This document shows positions 15,393-22,210 of a stretch of DNA of 29,441 nucleotides, piece by piece. The DNA is taken from the NCBI GenBank assembly GCA_035252015.1, contig DATFDP010000089.1:1-29441 (forward strand), in the 5' to 3' direction. The stretch comes from JAICWP01 sp035252015. Lineage in GTDB: Bacteria; Acidobacteriota; Terriglobia; Terriglobales; Acidobacteriaceae. The position numbers and the translations under genes are program-made. The notes below the pieces were generated by a model. That model saw nothing but the letters and a program-made list of their open reading frames with translations. It was not told the DNA's origin and searched no databases. Position 1 is the first letter of the stretch; each line of letters opens with the position of its first letter.

Positions 15393-16082
15393 TCAGACTC
15401 CTTTCAGCGCCGGATCCCAGATGAACTTGTGAATCTGTAAACCCAGCCGCGCCGGCAAGCCGTCTTCCAGCATCCAGGCCGCTAACTCTCCTGCATCGAG
15501 CAGGCACTGAGAGGCGTCGCGCGCCCCGTTGGCGTCCTTGCGAAACGCCGGCGAGAGAATTACCGAATGTACCCGCCCTGCAAGCTCATATTTACACATG
15601 AAATCGCGAGCGAACTCATAATCCGCGCGGTCGCTGAGCACAAATTTGACTTCATCTCGCGGTCCCAGCGCCTGCAGGTTCTCCATGCGAAACGTGTCCG
15701 CCGCGCCTGAATGCGGGCACTTTACGTCCACGACCTTCACTACCTGGCGCGGCACGTTGCATAGAAGGCGCTCGCCGCTGGTTTCCAGCAGCACAGTGTA
15801 GCCGGAGTCAAGGAGCCACTGCGTAAGCGGCACCACCTCGCGCTCCTGGAGCAGGGGCTCGCCGCCGGTAATCTCTACCAGCGGCAGCGGACCAGGGCCG
15901 CTCAGCCGTTTTACTTCTGCCTCCACCTGCTTCAGGGACATTTTCACCCCGCCAGTGAAGGTGTACTCGCTGTCGCACCAGGTGCAGCGCAGGTTGCAAC
16001 CGGTGAGGCGCACGAAGACGCAAGGAAGCCCGGCCCACGACGACTCCCCCTGCAGCGATTTGTAGATTTCAGTGATCTGCAT
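15393..16082 (-). CDS. queE: 7-carboxy-7-deazaguanine synthase QueE
   Basis: QueE is a radical-SAM enzyme that contracts the ring of 6-carboxy-tetrahydropterin to 7-carboxy-7-deazaguanine, using S-adenosylmethionine and magnesium. The 229-residue protein has the cluster-binding motif CNLRCTWC (C29, C33, C36), the substrate-region sequence IYKSLQGESSWAGLP at the N-terminus, VEITGGEPLLQ for SAM contact and a typical C-terminus QIHKFIWDP. ATG 16082 gives the conserved beginning MQITEIYKSLQGE; no clear ribosome binding site precedes it. It is 71 bases downstream of queD; the gap contains a degenerate GCTGA-rich repeat (about 16084-16115). Confidence 0.97.
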   Translation of the reverse strand: MQITEIYKSLQGESSWAGLPCVFVRLTGCNLRCTWCDSEYTFTGGVKMSLKQVEAEVKRLSGPGPLPLVEITGGEPLLQEREVVPLTQWLLDSGYTVLLETSGERLLCNVPRQVVKVVDVKCPHSGAADTFRMENLQALGPRDEVKFVLSDRADYEFARDFMCKYELAGRVHSVILSPAFRKDANGARDASQCLLDAGELAAWMLEDGLPARLGLQIHKFIWDPALKGV

Positions 16083-16153
16083 GGAAACAGCATTCAGCGG
16101 TCAGCACTCAGCTCAGCCGCAACGCTTTGGCGGAAATTCTGAGGCTGACGTTG

Positions 16154-16531
16154 CTATTCAAAATAGCGCGCGGTGGTCGTGTCCGTCTCCCACACCGTCA
16201 CGTCTTTTACCCGAACTCGACCATTGGTGGCGGCGTGCAACTGCGCATTGGTCTCCCGGTAGAAGTACCGGGCCAGGTTCTCCGCTGAGGGATTCAGGTT
16301 CTTAAAAGGCTCCAGGTCGTTGAGAAACTGGTGGTCAAGCCGGTCAATCACCTCTCCCATAGCTGCTTTCAGGTCCTTGAAGTCGTAGAGCAGGCCGATG
16401 CGATCCAGTTCCTCTCCCGCCAGGGTCACGCGTACCCGGTAGTTATGGCCGTGCGGGTTTTCGCACTTGCCCCGATAGCCGCGGAGAGCGTGCCCAGCGG
16501 CAAATGTATCTTCCACGGTGACTTCGAACAT
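16154..16531 (-). CDS. queD: 6-carboxy-5,6,7,8-tetrahydropterin synthase QueD
   Basis: QueD converts 7,8-dihydroneopterin triphosphate (made from GTP by a cyclohydrolase encoded elsewhere) to 6-carboxy-tetrahydropterin. The 125-residue protein is full length. Zinc ligands are H14 (FAAGHAL), H27 and H29 (ENPHGHNY), and C23 is the catalytic cysteine; the DHQFLND and WETDTTTARY segments complete the active site. ATG 16531 is preceded by GAAGGGAAGG, an acceptable ribosome binding site. It is the first gene of the queDEC operon and is divergent from the GNAT gene across 79 bases; on minus TAGAAT at 16590-16595 could be its -10 box. I found no preQ1 riboswitch in that gap. Confidence 0.97.
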   Translation of the reverse strand: MFEVTVEDTFAAGHALRGYRGKCENPHGHNYRVRVTLAGEELDRIGLLYDFKDLKAAMGEVIDRLDHQFLNDLEPFKNLNPSAENLARYFYRETNAQLHAATNGRVRVKDVTVWETDTTTARYFE

Positions 16532-16610
16532 GCCTTCCCTTCGGCGGGCCGCACAAATACTTGGGCTGGCGCGCCTGCGTTAATCATCTATTCTACCTTG
16601 CGGCAAACCT

Positions 16611-17081
16611 ATGGACGAAATCACCATTCGGGAGGCGGGGCAGCAGGATTTGCCGGTCATTCTTCACCATCGCCGCGCTATGTTTGAGGATATGGGGCAG
16701 AGAGATGAGGTGGCGTTGAAGGCTATGGAGGCCACCAGCCGTATCTTTTTCGCCCAGGCTCTGGCCGAGGGCTGGTATCGCGGCTGGCTGGCCCAGAACG
16801 CGGCGGGCGAGGTAGTGGCCGGAGGTGGCATCCTGATCCTGCCCTGGCCCAGTCACCCCCGCGATTCGCAGACGCGGCGGCCAATGATCGTCAACGTTTA
16901 CACCGAGCCCGAGTACCGTCGCCAAGGCTTGGCCCGGCGCCTGATGGTCATCATGCTGGACTGGCTGAGGCAGCAGGGCTACGGCACCGTCTCTCTGCAC
17001 GCCAGCGACGACGGTCGAACGCTGTACGAGTCTTTGGGGTTTGAGCCCACAAATGAGATGCGGCTGCAGTTGAAATCTTAA
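16611..17081 (+). CDS. GNAT-family N-acetyltransferase
   Basis: The 156-residue protein is a single GNAT domain, which transfers an acetyl group from acetyl-CoA to an amine. The acetyl-CoA pyrophosphate loop is seen in VNVYTEPEYRRQGLARRLM, with the RRQGLA core at residues 103-108. Beta strand 4 is GEVVAGGGILILPWP, and the C-terminal YESLGFEPTNEMRL is typical of the fold. The substrate cannot be inferred. The start is ATG 16611; there is no clear ribosome binding site. A possible -10 box TATTCT (16589-16594) overlaps the candidate queD -10 on the other strand. The gene converges on the dinG-type helicase with a 72-base gap. Confidence 0.92.
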   Translation: MDEITIREAGQQDLPVILHHRRAMFEDMGQRDEVALKAMEATSRIFFAQALAEGWYRGWLAQNAAGEVVAGGGILILPWPSHPRDSQTRRPMIVNVYTEPEYRRQGLARRLMVIMLDWLRQQGYGTVSLHASDDGRTLYESLGFEPTNEMRLQLKS

Positions 17082-17128
17082 ACCCAACGATCGCAGCTGA
17101 TGTGGCTCGAGGGAGGCATTATTCCGCG

Positions 17129-17153
17129 AGCTCTGCGTTAAAGGCCTTTTCGG
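17129..17153. repeat. Degenerate repeat, 'CTCTGCGTTAAAGG' family, abutting the helicase stop
   Basis: CTCTGCGTTAAAGGCC (17131-17146) ends just before the minus-strand stop codon at 17154-17156. It resembles CTCTGCGTCAAGGTC at 20807-20821 and, inverted, the sequences at 20716-20743 and 27971-28003. Confidence 0.55.
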
Positions 17154-19157
17154 TTAAGCATTGAAAAAGAGCTCTACTTGTGCAATGTCCGTTGTTCGCC
17201 GGTATGCCGGCAAGCTTTCTACGAACACGCGTCCGTAAGCTTTCTTCAGGATGCGGTTGTCGAGCAGCGCCAGCAGCCCGCGATCGTGCAAGGAGCGGAT
17301 GAGCCGCCCGAAACCCTGCTTAAGCGTAATGACCGCCGACGGCACCTGGTATTGATAGAAGGCATTACCGCCTTCGTCGGCGATGGCATGCACCCGTGCC
17401 GCCACCACTGGGTCGCTGGGCACCTCGAAGGGCAGGCGGTCAATGATCACGCAGCTCAACTGCTCGCCCTGCACATCCACGCCCTGCCAAAAGGACGAGG
17501 TCCCGAAGAGCACGGCGTTGGGCGTGATGCGGAACTCTTCCAGCAGCGCCCGCTTGGGCGCGTTGCCCTGCAGGAGCATGGGATAATCCAATTCGCCCAG
17601 CAGTCGGTTGTAAATCTCATTCATCTGGGCGTAGCTGGTAAACAGGCAGAAGGCGCGCCCACGCGTGATCTCCAGCAACTGGCGAATGCGTCCGGTGGCA
17701 CGCTCGACAAATTGCGGCGTGCGGGGGTCGGGCAAGTCGGGCGGCACATAGAGAATCGCCTGGTTCTCGTAATCGAAGTGCGAGGGCAGCACCAGCTCGC
17801 GGGCGTGTTCCATTCCCAGACGCCGGCGGATGTATTCGAAGCCGCCGCCCACCGCCAGCGTGGCTGAGGTGAGCACAGCGCATTCCAGCTTGTCGAACAG
17901 GCAGGAGCGCAGGATCGGGGCAACATCAATGGGCGTGGCCTGCAGAAACACGTGTCGGGCGCTGCGTCCGCCGGTGCCGCGCGGTTCACGGCCGCCACGG
18001 CGCTCAATCCAGAACACGGTGTTGCGGTCGTTCGATTCCATCAGGAACGAAAGCTGCACCCGTAATTCGTCCACCCGGCGAATAAAGTTGAACACCTCTT
18101 CCGGCTTCTCTTTCATGCGCTGCAGTTCCGCGCCCAGCCGCCCCAGAGCCTGCATCTGGCCCAGATATTCGTCCCCGTTCTCTTCCAGAAACTCCTGACG
18201 GTTGTTGAAAGGCAGACGTCCTTCGCCTCCCGGAAGGAGGGAGAAGAAAAGCTGCGCGCGCTCGCGCATGCTACCCAGCGCGCCAGAAATGGCAGCCGAC
18301 AGCCCCTTGGCCCGCTGCAGGGAACTTTCTACGTCGCGGGCCAGGTCTTCAATACGCCAATTGCTGACCGTTACCCCGAAGTAGCTGCCGGCCACATTTT
18401 CCAGTTCGTGGGCTTCGTCGAAGATCACCGCCCCGCAATCGGGCAGGATGCCGGCATCGGGCGCGCCCTCCGCAGATTGCTTGATAGCCAGGTCGGCGAA
18501 GAACAGGTGATGGTTGACGACAATAATGTCGCTCTCCAGCGCCCGCCGGTGCATCTCGGTAATGAAGCAACGCTCCCACTGGCTGCACTTCTGTCCGAGA
18601 CATTTGTCAGAGCGCGCGTCCAGGTGCGGCCACAGCGCGCTCGACTCGGGTAGCTCGGAAAGCTCGGCCCTGTCGCCGGTTTCGGTGGTCTTCTCCCACT
18701 CCGCGATGGCACGGTACTGTTCGATTTCTTCCAGTCCGCTCAGCACCGGCTGCCCGGTCAGGTCGTAGAGCTTCTTGCGGCACAGATAATTGTTGCGCCC
18801 TTTCATGTAGCAGACACGCAGCTTGCGCTCGCCCTCGGGAAAGAGTGCCTGTTCGAGAAAAGGAACGTCTTTATAAAACAGCTGCTCCTGAAGATTCTTA
18901 GTACCGGTGGAGATGAGCACGCGCTTGCCCGCGCGGATCACGGGCAGCAGGTAGGCCAGGGTTTTCCCGGTACCAGTGCCCGCCTCCACGATGAGGTGGC
19001 GCCTTTCCGTCAGCGCCTGCTCAACCGCCTGCGCCATCTGCAACTGCCCGCGGCGAAATTCGTACGCCGGGTGCGTGCGCGATAGCAACCCCCCAGGCCC
19101 AAAGAACTGATACAGCGTGGTGAGGGCAGTGGCGGCGGGCTGCGGCAGGCTGGACAC
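17154..19157 (-). CDS. DinG/YoaA-type ATP-dependent helicase (iron-sulfur superfamily 2)
   Basis: This 667-residue protein belongs to the XPD-like 5'-to-3' DNA helicases that act on R-loops, G-quadruplexes and other repair intermediates. Walker A is EAGTGTGKT (residues 58-66) and the Walker B/DEAH box is VIFDEAH (244-250). The four iron-sulfur ligands are seen as C126 (NYLC) and C186, C191, C197 (KCLGQKCSQWERC). The C-terminal motor shows LFTSYAQMNEI, FGTSSFWQGVDVQG and QGFGRLIRS (motif VI). There is no fused exonuclease domain. The start is GTG 19157; TATTAT lies 11 bases upstream on that strand, so the mRNA leader may be very short. It is divergent from der with a REP-like palindrome between. 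Confidence 0.93.
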   Translation of the reverse strand: MSSLPQPAATALTTLYQFFGPGGLLSRTHPAYEFRRGQLQMAQAVEQALTERRHLIVEAGTGTGKTLAYLLPVIRAGKRVLISTGTKNLQEQLFYKDVPFLEQALFPEGERKLRVCYMKGRNNYLCRKKLYDLTGQPVLSGLEEIEQYRAIAEWEKTTETGDRAELSELPESSALWPHLDARSDKCLGQKCSQWERCFITEMHRRALESDIIVVNHHLFFADLAIKQSAEGAPDAGILPDCGAVIFDEAHELENVAGSYFGVTVSNWRIEDLARDVESSLQRAKGLSAAISGALGSMRERAQLFFSLLPGGEGRLPFNNRQEFLEENGDEYLGQMQALGRLGAELQRMKEKPEEVFNFIRRVDELRVQLSFLMESNDRNTVFWIERRGGREPRGTGGRSARHVFLQATPIDVAPILRSCLFDKLECAVLTSATLAVGGGFEYIRRRLGMEHARELVLPSHFDYENQAILYVPPDLPDPRTPQFVERATGRIRQLLEITRGRAFCLFTSYAQMNEIYNRLLGELDYPMLLQGNAPKRALLEEFRITPNAVLFGTSSFWQGVDVQGEQLSCVIIDRLPFEVPSDPVVAARVHAIADEGGNAFYQYQVPSAVITLKQGFGRLIRSLHDRGLLALLDNRILKKAYGRVFVESLPAYRRTTDIAQVELFFNA

Positions 19158-19190
19158 GATAACTCTCTATAATACCCAGAGAAGCGAAGA

Positions 19191-19254
19191 GTAGCGCCGG
19201 CATATTGCCGGCTGTCGCGAGGGCATCTTGCCCTCACCGTCGGCCCGCGGCGCT
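19191..19254. repeat. REP-like composite palindrome, copy 2
   Basis: Outer arms AGCGCCG (19193-19199) and CGGCGCT (19248-19254) enclose a perfect hairpin GAGGGCA-TCT-TGCCCTC (19219-19235). It shares its left half with the minus strand of 3794-3890 (GTAGCGCCGGC, a five-base variable part, GCCG, CTGTCGCGAGGGC). It lies in the divergent gap of the helicase and der, so it occupies their shared promoter region. Confidence 0.8.
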
Positions 19255-19278
19255 CCAGGACAAATCTTGCCAAACTCG

Positions 19279-20706
19279 GTGACAATCACGTCACAGATAA
19301 AACAAAGGCCTGCTTCCGCTCCTCCTGCCCTCGCCATCGTAGGCCGTCCCAACGTGGGCAAATCCACGCTCTTTAACCGCGTCATTGGCCGTCGTCGGGC
19401 CATTGTGGGGGACGAGCCCGGCATCACCCGCGACCGCCTCTATGGCGAGACTACCTGGGGTGGCCGCCACCTGCGCCTGATAGATACCGGCGGCATCATC
19501 CCCGAAGATAAGCAACTGATCCCGGCAGAAATCTTCCGCCAGGCCCGCGTGGCCCTGGAACAGGCCGCGGCGATCATTATGGTGGTTGACGGGCGCACCG
19601 AGCTGGCCTCCCCTGACCTTGACCTGGCCCGCCTGCTGCTGCGTACCGGCAAGCCGCTGTTCCTCGCCGTTAACAAGGTGGACTCAGAAAAGCAGGAAGC
19701 CTCAGCTGAGGAGTTCCGCAGCCTTGGCATTCGCAACTTGTTTCCAGTTTCGGCCGAGCATGGCCGCGGCGTGGCGGAACTGCTGGACGCCATTGTCGAC
19801 ATCTTGCCGGCTAGGGAAACCAAAACCGCCCAGGACGTCGAAGAAGCAACCGAAGAACCCGAAGAAGCTGCTCGCGAAACGCGAGTTGCCATCATCGGTC
19901 GGCCCAACGTGGGCAAGTCAACGCTGCTCAACCGGCTCACCGGCTCCGAGCGCGCCATTGTTTCACCCGTTCCTGGCACTACCCGCGATGCGGTGGACGA
20001 AATCATCGAGCGCGAGGCCCGCCGTTACCGCTTTATTGACACAGCGGGCATCCGCCGCAAGGGCAAGACTCACTTGATGGCAGAGAAGCTTTCCGTGGTG
20101 ATGGCGCGCAAGCACCTGGAAGCTGCTGACGTGGCGCTTATTATGATTGACGCAACCGAGGGCGTGACCGCGCTCGATGCCACCATCGCCGGTTATGCCC
20201 ACGAGAGCGGGCGCTCCGTCATTATCGTGGTCAACAAGTGGGACCTGGTCGCGGGCAAAGAGCTGGAGAGCTGGCGCGGGCGCAAGCTGCCCCCGCAGGA
20301 ACGTCGCGCAGATCGAAACCTCTACGAGCAACAGGTGCGCCGCTCGCTGAAGTTTCTGGATTATGCGCCCGTGATTTTCATTTCCGCGTCCTCGGGCAAG
20401 AACGTGGCCAAGATTTTCGCGGCGTTGCAGCAGGTGGCCGAGGAGCGCCGCAAGCGCATTCCTACTTCAGCCATGAATCGTTTTCTCAAGCAGGTGGATT
20501 TCGAGCGCGCCTCCGTTCCTATGGCCAAGCGGGTGAAGATTTATTACATGACGCAGGCTTCGGTGGCGCCCCCCACCTTTGTGCTCTTCACGGACCGCGC
20601 CGTCAAACTGCACTTCTCCTACCAGCGCTTCCTGGAAAACCAGATCCGGCGGGCATTTGGCTTTGTGGGAACCCCCATTCGCATCTTGACTCGCCCGAGT
20701 TCCTGA
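19279..20706 (+). CDS. der: Ribosome-assembly GTPase Der (EngA)
   Basis: Der is an essential tandem GTPase needed for maturation of the 50S subunit. The protein has two G domains with identical P-loops GRPNVGKS (about residues 22-29 and 225-232), switch motifs DTGG and DTAG, and base-recognition motifs NKVD and NKWD. A KH-like C-terminal domain begins around MAKRVKIYYMTQ. An acidic linker (DVEEATEEPEEA) joins the G domains. The start is uncertain: GTG 19279 gives 475 residues but lacks a ribosome binding site, while TTG 19267 has AGGA six bases upstream. A more distant TTG at 19228 lies inside the REP-like repeat and is unlikely. The gene converges on trmFO. Confidence 0.96.
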   Translation: MTITSQIKQRPASAPPALAIVGRPNVGKSTLFNRVIGRRRAIVGDEPGITRDRLYGETTWGGRHLRLIDTGGIIPEDKQLIPAEIFRQARVALEQAAAIIMVVDGRTELASPDLDLARLLLRTGKPLFLAVNKVDSEKQEASAEEFRSLGIRNLFPVSAEHGRGVAELLDAIVDILPARETKTAQDVEEATEEPEEAARETRVAIIGRPNVGKSTLLNRLTGSERAIVSPVPGTTRDAVDEIIEREARRYRFIDTAGIRRKGKTHLMAEKLSVVMARKHLEAADVALIMIDATEGVTALDATIAGYAHESGRSVIIVVNKWDLVAGKELESWRGRKLPPQERRADRNLYEQQVRRSLKFLDYAPVIFISASSGKNVAKIFAALQQVAEERRKRIPTSAMNRFLKQVDFERASVPMAKRVKIYYMTQASVAPPTFVLFTDRAVKLHFSYQRFLENQIRRAFGFVGTPIRILTRPSS

Positions 20707-20715
20707 AAACCTTCA

Positions 20716-20743
20716 GCGCAGAGGTCGCAAGGCGATTCAGAGG
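20716..20743. repeat. Degenerate 'CGCAGAGG' repeat after der
   Basis: GCGCAGAGGTCGCAAGGC and a second CAGAGG lie ten bases after the der stop. The sequence resembles CCGCAGAGGACGCTAAGC at 27973-27990 in the same orientation. Confidence 0.5.
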
Positions 20744-20769
20744 AGAAACTGGGGGTTGGGAACAGGTGT

Positions 20770-22119
20770 TTAGCCGGTTCTCGCCATCTCGACTTTTCTA
20801 TGCGCCCTCTGCGTCAAGGTCTTCAACCACACATCGAGTTCGCCCAGAGCCCGCTCGCACTGCAGACGATGCCGTTCGGCGCGGTCGCGGACCTTCCGCT
20901 CCAAGGGCGGAAGCAGGTCAAAGGTGATATTTGCAGGTTGGAAGTTCTTTGCATCGGCATGGGTCACATAGTGCGCCAGTGAGCCTAGCGCCGTTGCGCG
21001 CGGCGGAGGCGCAGTTTGCAAACCGGCCGCCAAGGCGGCCGCATGCATGCCCGCCATCAGCCCGGCGGCGATGGATTCCACGTATCCCTCGACCCCGCAG
21101 ATTTGCCCGGCAAAAAAGACCTTAGGCCGCGACTTGAGCTGCAGGCATTGATTCAGCAGCGCGGGTGCCTTGATGTAGGTATTGCGGTGAATCTGCCCAT
21201 AGCGCAGAAAGCGCGCATTCTCCAGCCCGGGAATCAACCGCAGCACGCGTGCCTGCTCGCCGTACTTGAGGTGATTCTGAAAGCCTACAATGTTATAGGA
21301 ATCAGCGCGCAGGTTCTCCTGGCGTAATTGCACCACGGCAAACGGCTGCTTGCCCGTGTGTGGGTCGCGCAAGCCCACCGGCTTCATCGGCCCAAAGCGC
21401 AGAGTATCGCGCCCACGCCGGGCAATTTCCTCGATTGGCAGGCAGGCTTCGAAATAATTCAACCGTTCCCAGTCCCGTGCCTCCACGGCTTCGGCCGCGA
21501 GCAGCGCCTCATAAAAACGGCCGTACTCCTCGGCAGTCAGAGGACAGTTGATGTAGTCGGCTGTTCCTTTGTTGTAACGAGCCGCTTTGTACACCCGGCT
21601 CATGTCAATCGAGTCGCCCTCCACGATGGGACTGATGGAATCGTAAAAATAGAGGTGCGTGCCGCCGGTCAGCTCTGCAATTTCCAGGGAGAGCGCGTCG
21701 GAAGTGAGCGGTCCGGTGGCGATGATAGTGCCCCCTGTGCCCTCGTCAATCTGCGTGACCTCTTCGTGGCGTACGCTGATGAGAGTTTGGCGCGAAATTG
21801 TCTCCGTCACCGCAGCGGAAAACGCGTTGCGGTCCACGGCCAGCGCGTGGCCGGCGGGCACAGCGCATTGCCGTGCCAGTTCCATCAGCAGCGAGCCTGC
21901 CCTGCGCATCTCCTCCTTCAGCAGCCAGGGTGCGGTGTTCTCACTGTCCGACTTCAAAGAGTTCGAGCACACCAATTCAGCGAAGTTGGCGGTTTGGTGT
22001 GCCGGTGTGGAACGCGCCGGGCGCATCTCGCAAAGCTCAACCGGAATGCCGCGGCTGGCGATCTGCCACGCTGCTTCCGAGCCCGCCAAACCCGCGCCGA
22101 TGATGCGAACGAGCTTCAT
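20770..22119 (-). CDS. trmFO: Folate-dependent tRNA (uracil-54-C5)-methyltransferase TrmFO
   Basis: TrmFO makes 5-methyluridine at position 54 of the tRNA T-loop, using methylene-tetrahydrofolate as carbon donor and FADH2 as reductant. The 449-residue protein begins with the FAD dinucleotide-binding motif GAGLAG (8-13). The conserved cysteine C51 in AELVCSNSLKS and a second in YFEACLPIEE correspond to the catalytic pair. GQICGVEGYVESIA near the C-terminus is a family hallmark. The last 15 or so residues after LGELDVW are encoded across a degenerate repeat (20803-20826), so the tail may be a recent read-through. The start at 22119 lacks a ribosome binding site. selB lies upstream on the same strand, 90 bases away. 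Confidence 0.97.
   Translation of the reverse strand: MKLVRIIGAGLAGSEAAWQIASRGIPVELCEMRPARSTPAHQTANFAELVCSNSLKSDSENTAPWLLKEEMRRAGSLLMELARQCAVPAGHALAVDRNAFSAAVTETISRQTLISVRHEEVTQIDEGTGGTIIATGPLTSDALSLEIAELTGGTHLYFYDSISPIVEGDSIDMSRVYKAARYNKGTADYINCPLTAEEYGRFYEALLAAEAVEARDWERLNYFEACLPIEEIARRGRDTLRFGPMKPVGLRDPHTGKQPFAVVQLRQENLRADSYNIVGFQNHLKYGEQARVLRLIPGLENARFLRYGQIHRNTYIKAPALLNQCLQLKSRPKVFFAGQICGVEGYVESIAAGLMAGMHAAALAAGLQTAPPPRATALGSLAHYVTHADAKNFQPANITFDLLPPLERKVRDRAERHRLQCERALGELDVWLKTLTQRAHRKVEMARTG
20803..20826. repeat. Degenerate 'CTCTGCGTCAAGG' repeat overlapping the trmFO C-terminal codons
   Basis: CCCTCTGCGTCAAGGTC resembles the intergenic sequence CTCTGCGTTAAAGGCC at 17131-17146, but here it lies inside the coding frame 31 bases before the trmFO stop. 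Confidence 0.45.
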
Positions 22120-22188
22120 TGACGATTGGCGATGGAAGACTGAAGATTGAAGAACAACAGCACGTCCTGGACTTTACAATAGCAAACC

Positions 22189-22210
22189 CCCTGCGTCCTC
22201 TGTGGTGAAT
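22189..22210. repeat. Degenerate repeat, 'CTCTGTGGTGAAT' family, overlapping the selB stop
   Basis: CTCTGTGGTGAAT (22198-22210) is an exact 13-base match to 11978-11990. Its last base is the final base of the selB stop codon on the minus strand. A second degenerate iteration (GATTGGCGATGGAAGACTGA) occupies about 22124-22153 in the same gap. Confidence 0.6.

Noticed and set aside
16532..16610. preQ1 riboswitch before the que operon
   Set aside because: The 79-base gap was read on the minus strand; no pseudoknot-like arrangement with the A-rich tail typical of preQ1 riboswitches was found.
19228..19278. Upstream TTG start of der at 19228
   Set aside because: It lies in the loop of the REP-like palindrome, has no ribosome binding site and would add residues not expected in the family.
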